The notes under the pieces are model-generated. The model saw only the letters and a program-made list of their open reading frames with translations, was not told where the DNA came from and made no database searches. The translations under genes and the position numbers were made by a program. Source: Pelomonas sp966111775 (GTDB lineage Bacteria > Pseudomonadota > Gammaproteobacteria > Burkholderiales > Burkholderiaceae_C). From it: 20,915 bases of DNA. Location of the stretch: assembly GCA_966111775.1 (NCBI GenBank), contig CBHWBD010000080.1:1-20915 (forward strand), given 5' to 3'. Of this stretch, positions 1 to 6,434 are shown in pieces (the first letter of the stretch is position 1; every line of letters begins with the position of its first letter).

Positions 1-94
1 GGGTGCCGGTGTTGGCGACCTTCAGCGTCAGCGTGCGGCGGCCGGGGTTGAGTTCATGTTCGCCCTCTAGAGGGATCAGTTCGCCCGGGATCAT
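1..94 (-). CDS. ureB: Urease beta subunit, N-terminal part (runs off left edge)
   Basis: Reading the minus strand from the ATG at 94 gives MIPGELIPLEGEHELNPGRR followed by TLTLKVANTGT. This is the characteristic beginning of the urease beta subunit, which assembles with UreA and UreC into the cytoplasmic nickel enzyme that hydrolyses urea. About 31 of roughly 100 residues are present and the rest lies outside the window. The ATG overlaps the TGA of the small upstream gene (TGATG), which fits translational coupling. A GTG directly before the ATG is in frame, but the ATG matches the conserved family start. Confidence 0.93.
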   Translation of the reverse strand, partial: MIPGELIPLEGEHELNPGRRTLTLKVANTGT

Positions 95-261
95 CACTTG
101 CGGCCCTTGACGAGCCACCACAGGGCCACGCCGGCAGCGGCCGCCAGGGCCGTCATGCCCGCGCCGTCCCAGCCATGCAGGTGGACGGCGGGCGCGCCAT
201 GGCCATCGTGAGCCAGGGCGGAGGCGCCAATCAGGGGCAGCAGCAAAAGCATCTTGCGCAT
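94..261 (-). CDS. Small His-rich membrane protein between ureA and ureB
   Basis: This 55-residue ORF lies between ureA and ureB, 8 nt after the ureA stop, and ends in a TGATG overlap with ureB. Residues 1-17 look like a signal peptide ending in ASALA. Residues 18-33 carry four histidines (H18, H21, H27, H29) in HDGHGAPAVHLHG. Residues 36-51 form a hydrophobic Ala-rich helix ending in WWLV, and the tail is KGRK. The predicted topology is a cleaved signal, a short His-rich periplasmic segment, one membrane helix and a basic cytoplasmic tail. I do not recognise a named family. The His-rich segment next to a nickel enzyme suggests metal binding, but that is inference. The ribosome binding site is weak, so coupling to ureA is likely. 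Confidence 0.75.
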   Translation of the reverse strand: MRKMLLLLPLIGASALAHDGHGAPAVHLHGWDGAGMTALAAAAGVALWWLVKGRK

Positions 262-269
262 GGGTGGGC

Positions 270-572
270 TCAGGCAATGGGTTGATGGACCGTGACGAGC
301 TTGGTGCCGTCCGGAAAGGTCGCTTCGACCTGGATCTCGGGAATCATCTCGGCGATGCCGTCCATGACGTCGTCGCGGGTCAGCACGGTTCGGCCCTCGC
401 TCATCAGCTCGGCCACGGTCTTGCCGTCACGCGCGCCTTCCAGGATGGCGGCGCTGATCAGCGCCACGGCCTCGGGGTAGTTGAGCTTGAGTCCGCGCGC
501 GCGGCGGCGTTCGGCCAGCAGCGCGGCAGTGAAAAGGAGGAGCTTGTCTTTTTCTCGGGGCGTAAGTTCCAT
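270..572 (-). CDS. ureA: Urease gamma subunit
   Basis: The 100-residue product begins MELTPREKDKLLLFTAALLA and matches UreA over its full usual length. It contains the family blocks LNYPEAVALISA and GRTVLTRDDVMDGI, followed by the PEIQVEATFPDGTKLVT end region. It is the small structural subunit of cytoplasmic urease. No ureD precedes it; the next gene upstream is the divergent peroxidase, so ureA appears to be the first structural gene of this operon copy. Its start codon lies inside the first unit of a tandem repeat, and the same ATG-GAA-CT(T/C)-AC(G/T)-CCC start is repeated 74 and 148 nt upstream. The ATG at 572 is the only one of the three that opens the complete gene. Confidence 0.96.
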   Translation of the reverse strand: MELTPREKDKLLLFTAALLAERRRARGLKLNYPEAVALISAAILEGARDGKTVAELMSEGRTVLTRDDVMDGIAEMIPEIQVEATFPDGTKLVTVHQPIA

Positions 573-592
573 CTCGCTTCGCTCGATATTTT

Positions 593-646
593 TCAGTCAG
601 CCCGAGCGGCCGCAAAGGCCGGCCGAGCACGGGGCGTAAGTTCCAT
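593..646 (-). other. ureA leader ORF 2 (17 codons, duplicated ureA start)
   Basis: The ATG at 646 opens MELTPRARPAFAAARAD and ends at a TGA at 595-593, 20 nt before the true ureA ATG. Its first six residues are identical to UreA. It arose from the 74-bp duplication. The bases preceding this ATG are the same as those preceding the real ureA ATG, so it should be able to initiate as well as ureA does. Whether it is translated is unknown. It could reduce ureA expression, or couple to it through reinitiation over the short gap. Confidence 0.5.
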
Positions 647-666
647 CTCGCTTCGCTCGATATTTT

Positions 667-720
667 TCAGTCAGCCCGAGCGGCCGCAAAGGCCGGCCGA
701 ACTCGGGGAGTGAGTTCCAT
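667..720 (-). other. ureA leader ORF 1 (17 codons, diverged copy of ureA start)
   Basis: The ATG at 720 opens MELTPRVRPAFAAARAD and ends at a TGA at 669-667, 20 nt before the ATG of the second leader ORF. The peptide differs from the second one only at residue 7 (Val for Ala). The start codons of leader 1, leader 2 and ureA are spaced exactly 74 nt apart. The sequence before this ATG (unit C) is diverged and may be the ancestral leader from which the duplication grew. Confidence 0.45.
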
Positions 721-781
721 CTGGCCTCGTTCGATCGATTCGTCAGCCCCATGTTGGCTTTGCAAAAGCTTGAGAGCAATC

Positions 782-801
782 GGGGCTAGCTAACCCCTAG
801 C
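782..801. promoter_or_regulatory. Imperfect palindrome in the ureA/peroxidase divergent region
   Basis: The sequence GGGGCTAGCTAACCCCTAGC contains the near-perfect inverted repeat GGGGCTAG/CTAACCCC (one mismatch) and the overlapping pair GCTAG-N7-CTAGC (785-789 and 797-801). It lies in the 329-base region between the divergent ureA (start 572) and peroxidase (start 902) genes, where promoters for both must sit. A second small inverted repeat, GCTTT-GCA-AAAGC, is at 757-769. An operator role is inference. No clear sigma-70 or sigma-54 promoter could be assigned, and I see no gene or RNA in the rest of 721-901. Confidence 0.3.
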
Positions 802-901
802 TTGAAGCGTGCCAGAGGCGCTTTGTCCGCAAGCCTATGGATTCACCCGAGAGAACGCAGGTTCACGATGCCGGCCTGCCCCGTTTTTTCAGGAGACCGC
901 C

Positions 902-2407
902 ATGACAGCCCCCAACAACGGCCACGGCCTGGTCGGCACGCGTGAACAGAAGTTCGTCCGCCTGCTGCCGGAGAACCCCAAGCCCTTCAGTGACGCCAGC
1001 CTGGATGCCCTGGCCGCGCTGATGGTCATGGAGGACAACGAACTCAACGACGGCGCCGATGCCGAGGAGAACCTGGCCGTACCGGCCGGGTACACCTATT
1101 TCGGCCAGTTCATCGATCACGACCTGACGCTGGACACGACCTCGTCCTTCTCCCGGCCCACCGATGCGGCGTCCAACCTGCGCACGCCGGCCCTGGACCT
1201 GGACTGCATCTACGGCGCCGGCCCGCAGGACCAGCCCTATATGTACGAGGGCGACGGCGCCACGCTGCTGATCGGCGCCGGCGGCAAGGACCTGATGCGC
1301 CAGGACGCCAATGGCCGCGCCATCATCGGCGACAAGCGCAACGACGAGAACTCCATCGTCTGCCAGATCCAGCTGGCCATGATCAAGTTCCACAACGCCG
1401 TCGTCACCAGGCTCAAGGCCAGCGGCGACACCAGCAACCTGTTCGAGCGCGCCCGCGCCGAGGTGACCTGGACCTACCAGCGCGTGGTGCTGGAGGACTA
1501 TCTGCACCGTATCGTCAACACCCACACCTACGACTTCTTCACCCAGCGCCGCGCGGCGCTGGGCGACGGCGCCTACGACCTCTACGTGAACAACGTGAGC
1601 ATGCGCGCCGAGCTGCCCAAGGAGTTCGTCGGCGCGGCCTATCGCTATGGCCACTCGATGGTGCGCCGCGGCTACCGCCTCAACACCGAGACCAAGAAGC
1701 TGATCTTCGACGCGACCGATTCGCCCGACGAGAGCCTGATCGGCTTCCAGCCGCTGCCGGCGGCTCATGTCATCGACGACTGGGGCCGCTTCTTCACGCC
1801 GAGCTTCGGCATCCCGGTCAAGAACGGCCCCGAGCCGGTCGAGAACAACCCGGCCGTGCGCCTGCAATGGGCCTACAAGATCGATCCTTCGCTGGTGGAC
1901 CCGCTGGCCAAGCTGCCGCCTTCGGTCGGCGCCGGCGCATCGCTGGCGGCGCTCAACCTCAAGCGCGGCAACCTGCCCAGCTATGCCATCGCCACCGGCC
2001 AGGCCTTTGCCGCCAAGCTGCACGAAACGCCGCTGGGGCCGGACGACCTGATGGTGCGCGCCGAGGGCGCCAACGGCTTCACCTTCAAGAGCATTGACAG
2101 CGCCGACAAGCGTTTCCTGACCGAGACGCCGCTGTGGTTCTACATCCTGGCCGAGGCCCAGCAGCCGGTGCTGGCCTACTGGCGCGAGGTGGGCAAGCGC
2201 GACCTGACGGACGACGACTTCGCGACCGGCCCCTGCTCGGTGTCACAGCTCGGCCCGGTGGGCGGCCGCATCCTGATGGAAGTCTTCAACGGCATCGTCG
2301 ACAGCGACCCACGCGCCTTCCGCAAGGCCGCGCCGGCCGGCTGGACGCCCATGATCGGCAAGGACATCAGCTTCTGGGCCATCCTGAAGTTCACCGGTCT
2401 GGTCTAG
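902..2407 (+). CDS. Animal-type haem peroxidase (peroxidase-cyclooxygenase superfamily)
   Basis: The product is 501 residues if started at the ATG at 902, which follows a good AGGAGA ribosome binding site 6 nt away. The frame extends upstream to 809 but has no comparable site there. FGQFIDHDLT (67-76) supplies the Asp-His pair of the distal haem site (H73). GDKRNDEN (143-150) supplies the distal Arg (R146) and the nearby acidic residue (E149), and AMIKFHNAVV follows as in myeloperoxidase relatives. YRYGHSMVRRGYRL contains the proximal haem ligand H251. The fold should bind haem and use peroxide to oxidise halides, phenols or other donors. I see no signal peptide, so export would need another route. 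The 3' end overlaps the convergent nitroreductase gene by 17 bp. The physiological substrate is unknown. Confidence 0.9.
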   Translation: MTAPNNGHGLVGTREQKFVRLLPENPKPFSDASLDALAALMVMEDNELNDGADAEENLAVPAGYTYFGQFIDHDLTLDTTSSFSRPTDAASNLRTPALDLDCIYGAGPQDQPYMYEGDGATLLIGAGGKDLMRQDANGRAIIGDKRNDENSIVCQIQLAMIKFHNAVVTRLKASGDTSNLFERARAEVTWTYQRVVLEDYLHRIVNTHTYDFFTQRRAALGDGAYDLYVNNVSMRAELPKEFVGAAYRYGHSMVRRGYRLNTETKKLIFDATDSPDESLIGFQPLPAAHVIDDWGRFFTPSFGIPVKNGPEPVENNPAVRLQWAYKIDPSLVDPLAKLPPSVGAGASLAALNLKRGNLPSYAIATGQAFAAKLHETPLGPDDLMVRAEGANGFTFKSIDSADKRFLTETPLWFYILAEAQQPVLAYWREVGKRDLTDDDFATGPCSVSQLGPVGGRILMEVFNGIVDSDPRAFRKAAPAGWTPMIGKDISFWAILKFTGLV

Positions 2408-2972
2408 CCCACTCGATCAGGACTTCCGCCGGGGCCGGCTTGCGCGCCGGCCCGGCCGGGCGCCGCGCGGGCGTACCCAGGGCGATCCAGCCCAGCAGGG
2501 TCTCACCCGTCTCGCAGAAGGCCGCGGCGATGGCCGGGTTGCGCACCTTGGCGCCGCTGAGCATCTTGCCGCCGAAGCCCAGCGCATGGGCCGCCGTCAG
2601 GAAGTTGGCGATGGCGCCACCCACGGCCGCCCACTGCTCGTGGGCGGGCACCTGGGGGTGGCCGAGGTCGACGCGGGCGACGACGGCCACCGTGACGGGC
2701 GGCTTCAGCGCCCGCTCGGCATCCAGGGCCGCGCCCTCCTCGCCCTTGCCGGCCGCCAATGCCGCGTCGGCAAACAGGGCGGCCATGCCCTGTTTTGCGG
2801 CGCCGCGCACCAGCTTGAATCGGTAAGGCACCATTTCGGCGTGGTCGGGTGCGCGCAATGCAGCCTGCACCATCAGCGCCAGTTGCTCGTCGCTGGGGCC
2901 GGGCTCGACCAGGTGCTTGGGGCCGACCGAATAGCGGGTCAGCAGGACGTTCAGGGCTTCGGGGGCAGTCAT
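2391..2972 (-). CDS. Nitroreductase-family protein, YdjA-like
   Basis: The product is 193 residues, close to E. coli YdjA (183). Family blocks are LRAPDHAEMVPYRF (39-52, an FMN-contact region), LKPPVTVAVVARV (89-101), VPAHEQWAAVGGAIANF (108-124), ALGFGGKMLSGAKV (130-143) and a C-terminal LLGWIALGTPAR (159-170). These fit a small FMN-dependent NAD(P)H oxidoreductase. It is the last gene of the long minus-strand unit, and its ATG overlaps the stop of the upstream permease (ATGA). Its 3' end runs 17 bp into the tail of the convergent peroxidase gene, with no terminator between. The coupling to an oxyanion transporter suggests it may act on the imported compound, perhaps reducing selenium oxyanions. 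That is inference. Confidence 0.88.
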   Translation of the reverse strand: MTAPEALNVLLTRYSVGPKHLVEPGPSDEQLALMVQAALRAPDHAEMVPYRFKLVRGAAKQGMAALFADAALAAGKGEEGAALDAERALKPPVTVAVVARVDLGHPQVPAHEQWAAVGGAIANFLTAAHALGFGGKMLSGAKVRNPAIAAAFCETGETLLGWIALGTPARRPAGPARKPAPAEVLIEWARPDR

Positions 2973-3745
2973 CGCATCAGCATTCTGCGCGCCGCCCAGG
3001 ACAGGGCATCCACCAGGCCCACCAGCACGATCATGCCGACGAGGACAGTGCAGGTCTCGGCCATCTGGAACAGGCCGAGGTGGTAGCTCAGCATCTGGCC
3101 CAGGCCACCGGCACCGACCACGCCCATCACGCTGGCCGCGCGGATGTTGTTCTCCCAGCGGTAGAGGGTGTAGCTGACGAGCTGGGGCAGGGTCTGCGGC
3201 AGGGTGGCGAACAGCCACACGCGCGCCTCGCCCAGGCCGCGCTGGCGCAGGGCCAGCGCACCGGCCACGGGTGCGTTTTCGAAGCTCTCGGCAAACAGCC
3301 GCCCGAGCACGCCGCTGGTGTGCAGGGCCAGGGCCAGCGTGCCCGGCAGCGGCCCCAGGCCCGCGAGGATGAGCAACTGCGTGGCCCAGACGAGCTCGGG
3401 CACGCTGCGCAGCACGTTCAGCACCAGCCGCGCCGCCGCCCGGCCCGCGCCCTGCCCAGAAGCCGGCAGTGCCAGCAGCAGCCCACCAACCACGGCCAGC
3501 AGCGTGCCCAGGGCCGACATGGCCAGGGTCTCCAGCAGCGCCCAGCCGGTCCTCGCGAGGAAGCCAGGCGCCAGCTGCGGCGGGAAAAAGCCCGCGACGA
3601 AACGGCCCATGCTGGCCAAGGCGTCCAGGCCGAGGAAAGCCGACCATTGCAGATTCAGCGACCAGAAGCTGGCGACGACGAGCACGACGAGGCCGGCGCA
3701 CACCAACCACGTCGAGGCCCGGACGGGTTCTCGGTGAAGCCTCAT
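2969..3745 (-). CDS. ABC transporter permease, PhnE type (second permease of the set)
   Basis: The ATG at 3745 gives 258 residues with an N-terminal membrane helix (about 12-30) and several later ones. The binding-protein-dependent permease signature is at about 175-216, ending VMGVVGAGGLGQML, with the PhnE-style YTLYRWENNIRAASVMG segment. That region contacts the ATPase. An in-frame ATG at 3823 would add 26 residues, but they are Arg-rich and unlike the family. The start chosen overlaps the stop of the small bridge ORF (ATGA), and the stop overlaps the nitroreductase start. It should form the membrane channel together with the permease at 3930-4745. It is most likely part of a selenium-oxyanion importer; the phosphonate/phosphite family is the alternative. 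Confidence 0.9.
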   Translation of the reverse strand: MRLHREPVRASTWLVCAGLVVLVVASFWSLNLQWSAFLGLDALASMGRFVAGFFPPQLAPGFLARTGWALLETLAMSALGTLLAVVGGLLLALPASGQGAGRAAARLVLNVLRSVPELVWATQLLILAGLGPLPGTLALALHTSGVLGRLFAESFENAPVAGALALRQRGLGEARVWLFATLPQTLPQLVSYTLYRWENNIRAASVMGVVGAGGLGQMLSYHLGLFQMAETCTVLVGMIVLVGLVDALSWAARRMLMR

Positions 3746-3933
3746 GCCGCTGCTTCCATGGTGCTGCGCGTTGCCACGAAACTTGCGGGCCGAGCGCTGT
3801 GCCGCTCCCGAGCCGGCCCGCACTGGCGATGTGCTCGCGGCTCGATGCCGCGAGCATCGCCGTCCCCTCGGGGGACCGACCAGGCTTGCCCGCGTCCAGC
3901 GCGGCGAGTCTGGGCGAGGGGCATCAGTTTCAT
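3742..3933 (-). CDS. Possible 63-codon ORF bridging the two permease genes
   Basis: This ORF begins MKLMPLAQTRRAGRGQ and ends STMEAAA. Its ATG overlaps the stop of the upstream permease (ATGA), and its stop overlaps the start of the downstream permease (ATGA). The peptide is Arg-rich with no hydrophobic segment and no family I recognise. If it is not translated, the two permeases are separated by a 184-base gap that is unusual in this otherwise tightly packed operon. The stretch also holds two hairpins (3832-3856 and 3862-3876). It may be a coupling ORF, a chance open frame over a structured spacer, or a decayed remnant. Confidence that it makes a functional protein is low. Confidence 0.3.
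   Translation of the reverse strand: MKLMPLAQTRRAGRGQAWSVPRGDGDARGIEPRAHRQCGPARERHSARPASFVATRSTMEAAA
3832..3876. other. Two adjacent hairpins between the permease genes
   Basis: The first has arms TGCTCGCGGC (3832-3841) and GCCGCGAGCA (3847-3856), a perfect 10-bp stem with a 5-base loop. The second is GTCCCC-TCG-GGGGAC (3862-3876), a 6-bp stem. Neither is followed by a T tract on either strand, so they do not look like intrinsic terminators. They may stabilise or process the operon mRNA, or be a REP-like element. Confidence 0.6.
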
Positions 3934-4745
3934 GCCAGCCTCCCGCGCAGCCAGCGGCTGAAAGCGTCGCTTGCCATCACCAGCAGGATGAAGACCAGCA
4001 GGATGGCGCTGACCTCGTTGCCCGCGAACATCTTGGAGGCGTTGTCCAGCTGCTGGCCCAGGCCGCCCGCGCCGACAAAGCCCAGCACGACCGACGAGCG
4101 CACCGCGCATTCCCAGCGGTAGACGGTGTAGCTCAGCAGCTCCGGCGCACAGCTGGGCAAGGCGCCGAACAGCAGGGCCTGCCAGCGCGTGGCGCCGGAT
4201 CGCAGCAAGGCCTGGGTGGGCGCGGCGTCGGCGCTCTCCAGGATCTCGGCGTAGACCTTGCCCAGCATGCCGCCGTAGGCGATGGCAATGGCCAGCACTC
4301 CGGCCGTCGGGCCCAGGCCCACGACGCGCACGAAGACCAGGGCCCAGATCAGCTCGGGAATGGAGCGCAGCGCCACCAGCAGCGCCCGCACCGCACGGCG
4401 CAGCCAGCGCGCCGGCCCTGGCCGCCCTTCCAGCGTGCTGGACGACAGCCGCGCCGTGGCCAGCAGCGACAGCGGCACGGCCAGCAGCAAGGCCAGGCTG
4501 AGGCCAGCCGTGGCGATGGCGACGGTGCGCCAGGTGTCGGTGGCCAGCAGGGCCAGGAACCCGGCATCGACGCGCATGTGCACGAACTGCGCGAGATAGC
4601 GGCCGGTGGCGCGCAGGCCGCGCTCTTCCAGCAGCTCCCAGGGCTTGAACTCGGACAGCACCAGCAAGGGCCACAGCAGCACCAGGCCGGCCAGCAGCGC
4701 CAGCCAGCGGCGGCCGAGCGCCGGGTCGCGCAGCGCGGGATTCAT
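3930..4745 (-). CDS. ABC transporter permease, PhnE type (first permease of the set)
   Basis: The product is 271 residues. Membrane helices are visible at about 14-30, 72-97, 118-140, 146-160 and 246-260. The ATPase-coupling loop is at about 180-230, with YTVYRWECAVRSSVVLGFVGAGGLGQQL read across 206-233 in the PhnE style. It is about 270 residues like its partner, but clearly a separate, diverged copy. Its ATG overlaps the TGA of the ATPase gene (TGATG). It forms the inner-membrane channel of the importer encoded by 2969-6417. The substrate assignment follows the binding protein. Confidence 0.92.
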   Translation of the reverse strand: MNPALRDPALGRRWLALLAGLVLLWPLLVLSEFKPWELLEERGLRATGRYLAQFVHMRVDAGFLALLATDTWRTVAIATAGLSLALLLAVPLSLLATARLSSSTLEGRPGPARWLRRAVRALLVALRSIPELIWALVFVRVVGLGPTAGVLAIAIAYGGMLGKVYAEILESADAAPTQALLRSGATRWQALLFGALPSCAPELLSYTVYRWECAVRSSVVLGFVGAGGLGQQLDNASKMFAGNEVSAILLVFILLVMASDAFSRWLRGRLA

Positions 4746-5551
4746 CACCGGCACATCGCCTGCGGCAACGGCACGGGCTGGGCCAGCGGCGCCAGTTCGG
4801 GTGGCGGCTCCAGCTGGCTGCGGTAGAGCTCGTCCAGCAATTCGCCACCCAGGCCGACCGGTGCGCCGTCGTAGACGACCTGGCCGGCGCGCAGCGCCAC
4901 CACCCGCGGGAAGCGGGCCAGCGCGAGGTCCACCTGATGCAGGCTGCACACCAGCGCGGCGCCGGCAGCCCGAGCGCCGTCCTGCAGCGCCGCCAGGGAA
5001 CGCTCGGCACGCGCTGGGTCGAGCGCGGCCAGGGGCTCGTCGGCCAGCCACAGCCGGGCCTCGGACACCAGCAGGCGCGCCAGGCCCACGCGCTGGCGCT
5101 CGCCGCCGGAGAGGCGGTCCACGCGCAGCCAGAGCTTGTCGGGCAGGTCCAGCTGCTCCAGCGCGGCCTGCGCCAGCGCCGCATCCGGCGGGCTCCACAA
5201 GGTGCGCAGCGCGCGGCCCCAGCTCATGCGCGGCAGGCGCGCCGCCAGCACGGCCACGGCCACGCGCTGGCGCGGTGGCAGGGGCGGCTGCTGAGGCGCC
5301 AGCGCAATGCCGGCACGCAGGCGCTGGCGCTCAACGCGGGCCAGGGCCCAAGGGTCGGTACCGTCCAGCGTGAAGCGGCCGCCCAGCGGGCACTGCATCA
5401 GCGCCAGCAGATTCAGCAGCGTCGTCTTGCCGGCGCCCGAGGCACCGATGACGGCGACCTGCTCGCCGGCGGCGAGCCTCAGGTCGACAGCGCGCAGTAC
5501 GGGCGTCACGCCGCCCAGCGCGGCGGCGTCGACGCCGTTCAGTTCGATCAT
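4745..5551 (-). CDS. ABC transporter ATP-binding protein, PhnC type
   Basis: The product is 268 residues with a complete nucleotide-binding domain. Walker A is GASGAGKT (36-43), the Q loop is at Q87, the signature is LSGGE (147-151), Walker B ends in LWLADEP (167-173), and the switch histidine is H205. It powers the importer formed with the two permeases and the periplasmic binding protein. Its start overlaps the stop of the binding-protein gene (ATGA) and its stop overlaps the next permease start, so the whole transporter is translationally linked. The C-terminal extension after residue 240 is short and Pro/Leu-rich. Confidence 0.95.
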   Translation of the reverse strand: MIELNGVDAAALGGVTPVLRAVDLRLAAGEQVAVIGASGAGKTTLLNLLALMQCPLGGRFTLDGTDPWALARVERQRLRAGIALAPQQPPLPPRQRVAVAVLAARLPRMSWGRALRTLWSPPDAALAQAALEQLDLPDKLWLRVDRLSGGERQRVGLARLLVSEARLWLADEPLAALDPARAERSLAALQDGARAAGAALVCSLHQVDLALARFPRVVALRAGQVVYDGAPVGLGGELLDELYRSQLEPPPELAPLAQPVPLPQAMCR

Positions 5552-6417
5552 TTCAGCAAACCGGCGTTCTCAGCGGCGGCCTTGATGCCGGTGTAGTTCT
5601 CGGGCTTGGTAGCGATGAACCTGGTGGCGCGCTGCAGGCCCAGGATCTCCTTGCCCTGGGGCGTGTTGGGGTCCAGGGCCAGGAAGGCGGCCTTGATCTT
5701 GTCCTGCAGGGCCTGCGGCATGTCGGCGTGAACCGACCAGTTGTAGTCGTAGTAGGCGGGCGTCGTGTAGAACACCTTGACCTGGGTCGTGTCCACCTTC
5801 TTGTCGGCGACGAATTTCTCCCAGACCGAGATGTTGAGCGCACCGGCATCGACCTTGCCGCTGGCGACAGCCGCGATGGTCGCGTCATGCGCGCCGCTGA
5901 AGGCCACGCGCTTGAGGTCCACGTCGGGGTTGATCTTGGCGGCCAGCAGATAGCTGCGCGGCATCAGATGGCCCGAGGTGCTGCTCTGCGAGCCGAAGGA
6001 CAGGGTGTGGCCCTTGAGGTCCTCGAGCTTGTTGATGCCGCTCTTGGCGTCGGTGATGAAGACGGAACGGAACTTCTCGTCCTCCTCGCGCTGCACCAGC
6101 GGAACGATCTTGCCGCCCGAGCGGACGTTGGCCTGCACGAAGGTGAAGCCGCCGAACCAGGCCAGGTCGATCTTCTTGTTGACGACGGTCTCGACGGCCG
6201 CGGCGTAGTCGGTCACCGGCGTCCACTCGACCTTCATGCCCAGCTTGCTCTCCAGGTACTGGCCCAGGGGCGCGAACTTGCGCGCCAGCTCGGTGGGCGA
6301 CTCGTCGGGGATGGCGGTCACGCGCAGCACCTGCTGGGCTTGAGCTGCGGCACCCGCGAATGCCAGCGACATCACCACACCGCGCGCCAGACCGGCGACG
6401 ACACGAGACAGGGCCAT
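5548..6417 (-). CDS. PhnD-family periplasmic binding protein, probable selenate/selenite ABC transporter component
   Basis: The ATG at 6417 follows AGGAG at good spacing and gives 289 residues with a signal peptide ending AAAQA at about residue 27. Family features are AIPDESPTELARKFAPL (35-51), TPVTDYAAAVE (66-76), KKIDLAWFGGFTF (81-93) and the anion-binding SSTSGHLMPR (145-154). These place it in the phosphate/phosphite/phosphonate binding-protein family. I recall a branch of this family annotated as a putative selenate ABC transporter periplasmic protein because it tracks with selenium-using genomes. Here it sits in one continuous unit with selA, selB, selC and a selenoprotein formate dehydrogenase, and with no phosphonate-degradation gene, so selenium-oxyanion uptake is the best reading. 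Family is certain; substrate is inference. Confidence 0.9.
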   Translation of the reverse strand: MALSRVVAGLARGVVMSLAFAGAAAQAQQVLRVTAIPDESPTELARKFAPLGQYLESKLGMKVEWTPVTDYAAAVETVVNKKIDLAWFGGFTFVQANVRSGGKIVPLVQREEDEKFRSVFITDAKSGINKLEDLKGHTLSFGSQSSTSGHLMPRSYLLAAKINPDVDLKRVAFSGAHDATIAAVASGKVDAGALNISVWEKFVADKKVDTTQVKVFYTTPAYYDYNWSVHADMPQALQDKIKAAFLALDPNTPQGKEILGLQRATRFIATKPENYTGIKAAAENAGLLK

Positions 6418-6434
6418 TTGATTTCTCCTGAGGG

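Larger units (their letters stand above)
557..750. repeat. Tandem 74-bp repeat covering the ureA start region (about 2.6 copies)
   Basis: Unit A is 557-630 and unit B is 631-704. They are identical over their first 70 bases and differ in the last four (gcac against actc). A third, shorter and diverged unit C runs from 705 to about 750 and shares gggg(a/c)gt(g/a)agttccatct and a similar following stretch. Each unit contains, on the minus strand, a copy of the ureA start (ATG at 572, 646 and 720) and the bases before it. Each complete unit also carries a short GC hairpin, cggcc-gcaaa-ggccg (609-623 and 683-697). Because 74 is not a multiple of three, the extra starts do not read into ureA. Confidence 0.95.

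Noticed and set aside
863..2023. Minus-strand open frame inside the peroxidase region
   Set aside because: It is a shadow of the peroxidase gene with biased composition and no recognisable motif.
2969..6417. Phosphonate uptake operon (phnCDE)
   Set aside because: The family match is real, but no phosphonate-degrading gene is present and the whole context is selenium. The substrate is kept open in the annotation.
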